This document shows positions 5,726-6,321 of a DNA stretch of 6,321 bases, in pieces. Position 1 is the stretch's first letter; each line of letters starts with the position of its first letter. The notes beneath the pieces were generated by a model. The model was not told the DNA's origin. It did not search any database and saw only the letters and a list, made by a program, of their open reading frames with translations. The stretch is from Tatlockia sp. (GTDB taxonomy: Bacteria; Cyanobacteriota; Cyanobacteriia; Cyanobacteriales; Chroococcidiopsidaceae): contig JACCVJ010000242.1 in NCBI GenBank assembly GCA_013698215.1, forward strand, positions 1-6,321, given 5' to 3'. The position numbers and the translations under genes are program-made.

Positions 5726-6321
5726 CTAGACAAAATTACGACTTCCCGAATTTCGGCGACGAATACCAATTACCGAAGGACGTGGTGCGCCCAAAGCATT
5801 GCCTCTGATATTACTAGGCCAGTTACTACCGCGTGGGAGAGTTCGATTTTGAGTAAACAAAGTACCATCCAAATTCAACATCTCAATATCGCGATTGAGA
5901 GTAACTTGAGGGCTGTAGGGGCAATCTTCCCCTGGATGCTGGATGGAAATAATCAGCGTATCTGACACAAAAGTAGGGCCAGTCATTTCACAGCGTGGCG
6001 GCCCATAGGCAAAAGGTACGACTTCTCCGGCTTTTGCGCCACTGGTGGGAATATAAAATAGCCAGTTATTGCCAAACACCCCGACTAAGCTAGAAGTATC
6101 GACATTTTTATCAGAAGCAGCCGCACTCGTTGAGCTTGCACCTACTACAGTATGTTCAATCAGCTTAGGAGTTGCCGCCGCACCCACATCAAAGCCATTG
6201 TGAGAGCTAGTAGACATATCTGTTACACCCCAGACATTTTCCTTGTTGTCAAATACCAAGTTATCTACATTCGCAAAACCAGAGCCAATTTCCGCCCCTG
6301 CTTCTCCACCTTTGGCAAATC
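5726..6321 (-). CDS. PhoX/DUF839-family phosphatase, C-terminal part (cut by right edge)
   Basis: These are the last 197 residues of a larger protein whose N-terminus lies beyond the right edge. They match the PhoX (DUF839) family of metal-dependent phosphatases, which are usually Tat-exported and release phosphate from phosphate esters. The fragment opens in frame with FAKGGEAGAEIGSGFAN, followed by DNLVFDNKENVWGVTD, a beta-propeller-type blade. Then come GVFGNNWLFYIPTSG, the PPRCEMTGPTF block, IISIQHPGED, and near the end SNWPSN and PRPSVIGIRR. The R-x-E in PPRCE resembles the arginine and glutamate pair of the PhoX active site, as I recall it from the structural work. The reading frame is open to the edge, so the true start is not visible; TTG at 6259 is internal. 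The signal peptide and most metal ligands cannot be checked here. It converges on purM. Confidence 0.88.
   Translation of the reverse strand, partial: FAKGGEAGAEIGSGFANVDNLVFDNKENVWGVTDMSTSSHNGFDVGAAATPKLIEHTVVGASSTSAAASDKNVDTSSLVGVFGNNWLFYIPTSGAKAGEVVPFAYGPPRCEMTGPTFVSDTLIISIQHPGEDCPYSPQVTLNRDIEMLNLDGTLFTQNRTLPRGSNWPSNIRGNALGAPRPSVIGIRRRNSGSRNFV

Noticed and set aside
1..6321. CRISPR arrays, tRNA or rRNA genes, insertion sequences, prophage or defence genes
   Set aside because: I looked on both strands and found no spaced direct repeats, cloverleaf structures, transposase frames or terminal inverted repeats.

Overview
The window looks like chromosomal DNA from a cyanobacterium. Fourteen exact copies of the palindromic octamer GCGATCGC (HIP1) occur in 6.3 kb, where chance would give about 0.1. 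A single-chain PanC-Cmk fusion, typical of cyanobacteria, agrees with this. The genes are housekeeping or stress genes with similar base composition, and I see no insertion sequence, tRNA, rRNA or CRISPR array.

Layout from left to right: (1) the N-terminal 164 codons of an FAD-dependent oxidoreductase on the minus strand, starting at a TTG and running off the left edge; (2) a Mn-type superoxide dismutase on the minus strand, with a clear intrinsic terminator after it and an RBS-proximal hairpin before it; (3) the bifunctional pantothenate synthetase/cytidylate kinase gene on the minus strand, starting at GTG; (4) a secreted RlpA-family protein with a C-terminal double-psi beta-barrel, on the minus strand and 92 bp upstream of panC-cmk; (5) a 396-bp divergent intergenic region; (6) purM on the plus strand; (7) a convergent intergenic region with a perfect 10-bp stem; (8) the C-terminal part of a PhoX/DUF839-family phosphatase on the minus strand, running off the right edge.

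The genes do not form one pathway. PanC-Cmk supplies pantothenate for CoA and phosphorylates CMP, PurM makes the purine precursor AIR, the SOD removes superoxide, RlpA acts on peptidoglycan outside the cytoplasm, and the PhoX-like protein probably releases phosphate from organic esters. rlpA and panC-cmk could be co-transcribed, since no terminator is visible between them. The SOD gene is insulated from the downstream oxidoreductase gene by its terminator.

I found no convincing undescribed multi-gene system. The points most worth a second look are small: the hairpin beside the SOD ribosome-binding site, a HIP1 octamer in a terminator loop, alternating complementary hexamers between purM and the phosphatase gene, and an RlpA protein without lipobox or SPOR domain that carries an unassigned middle region.
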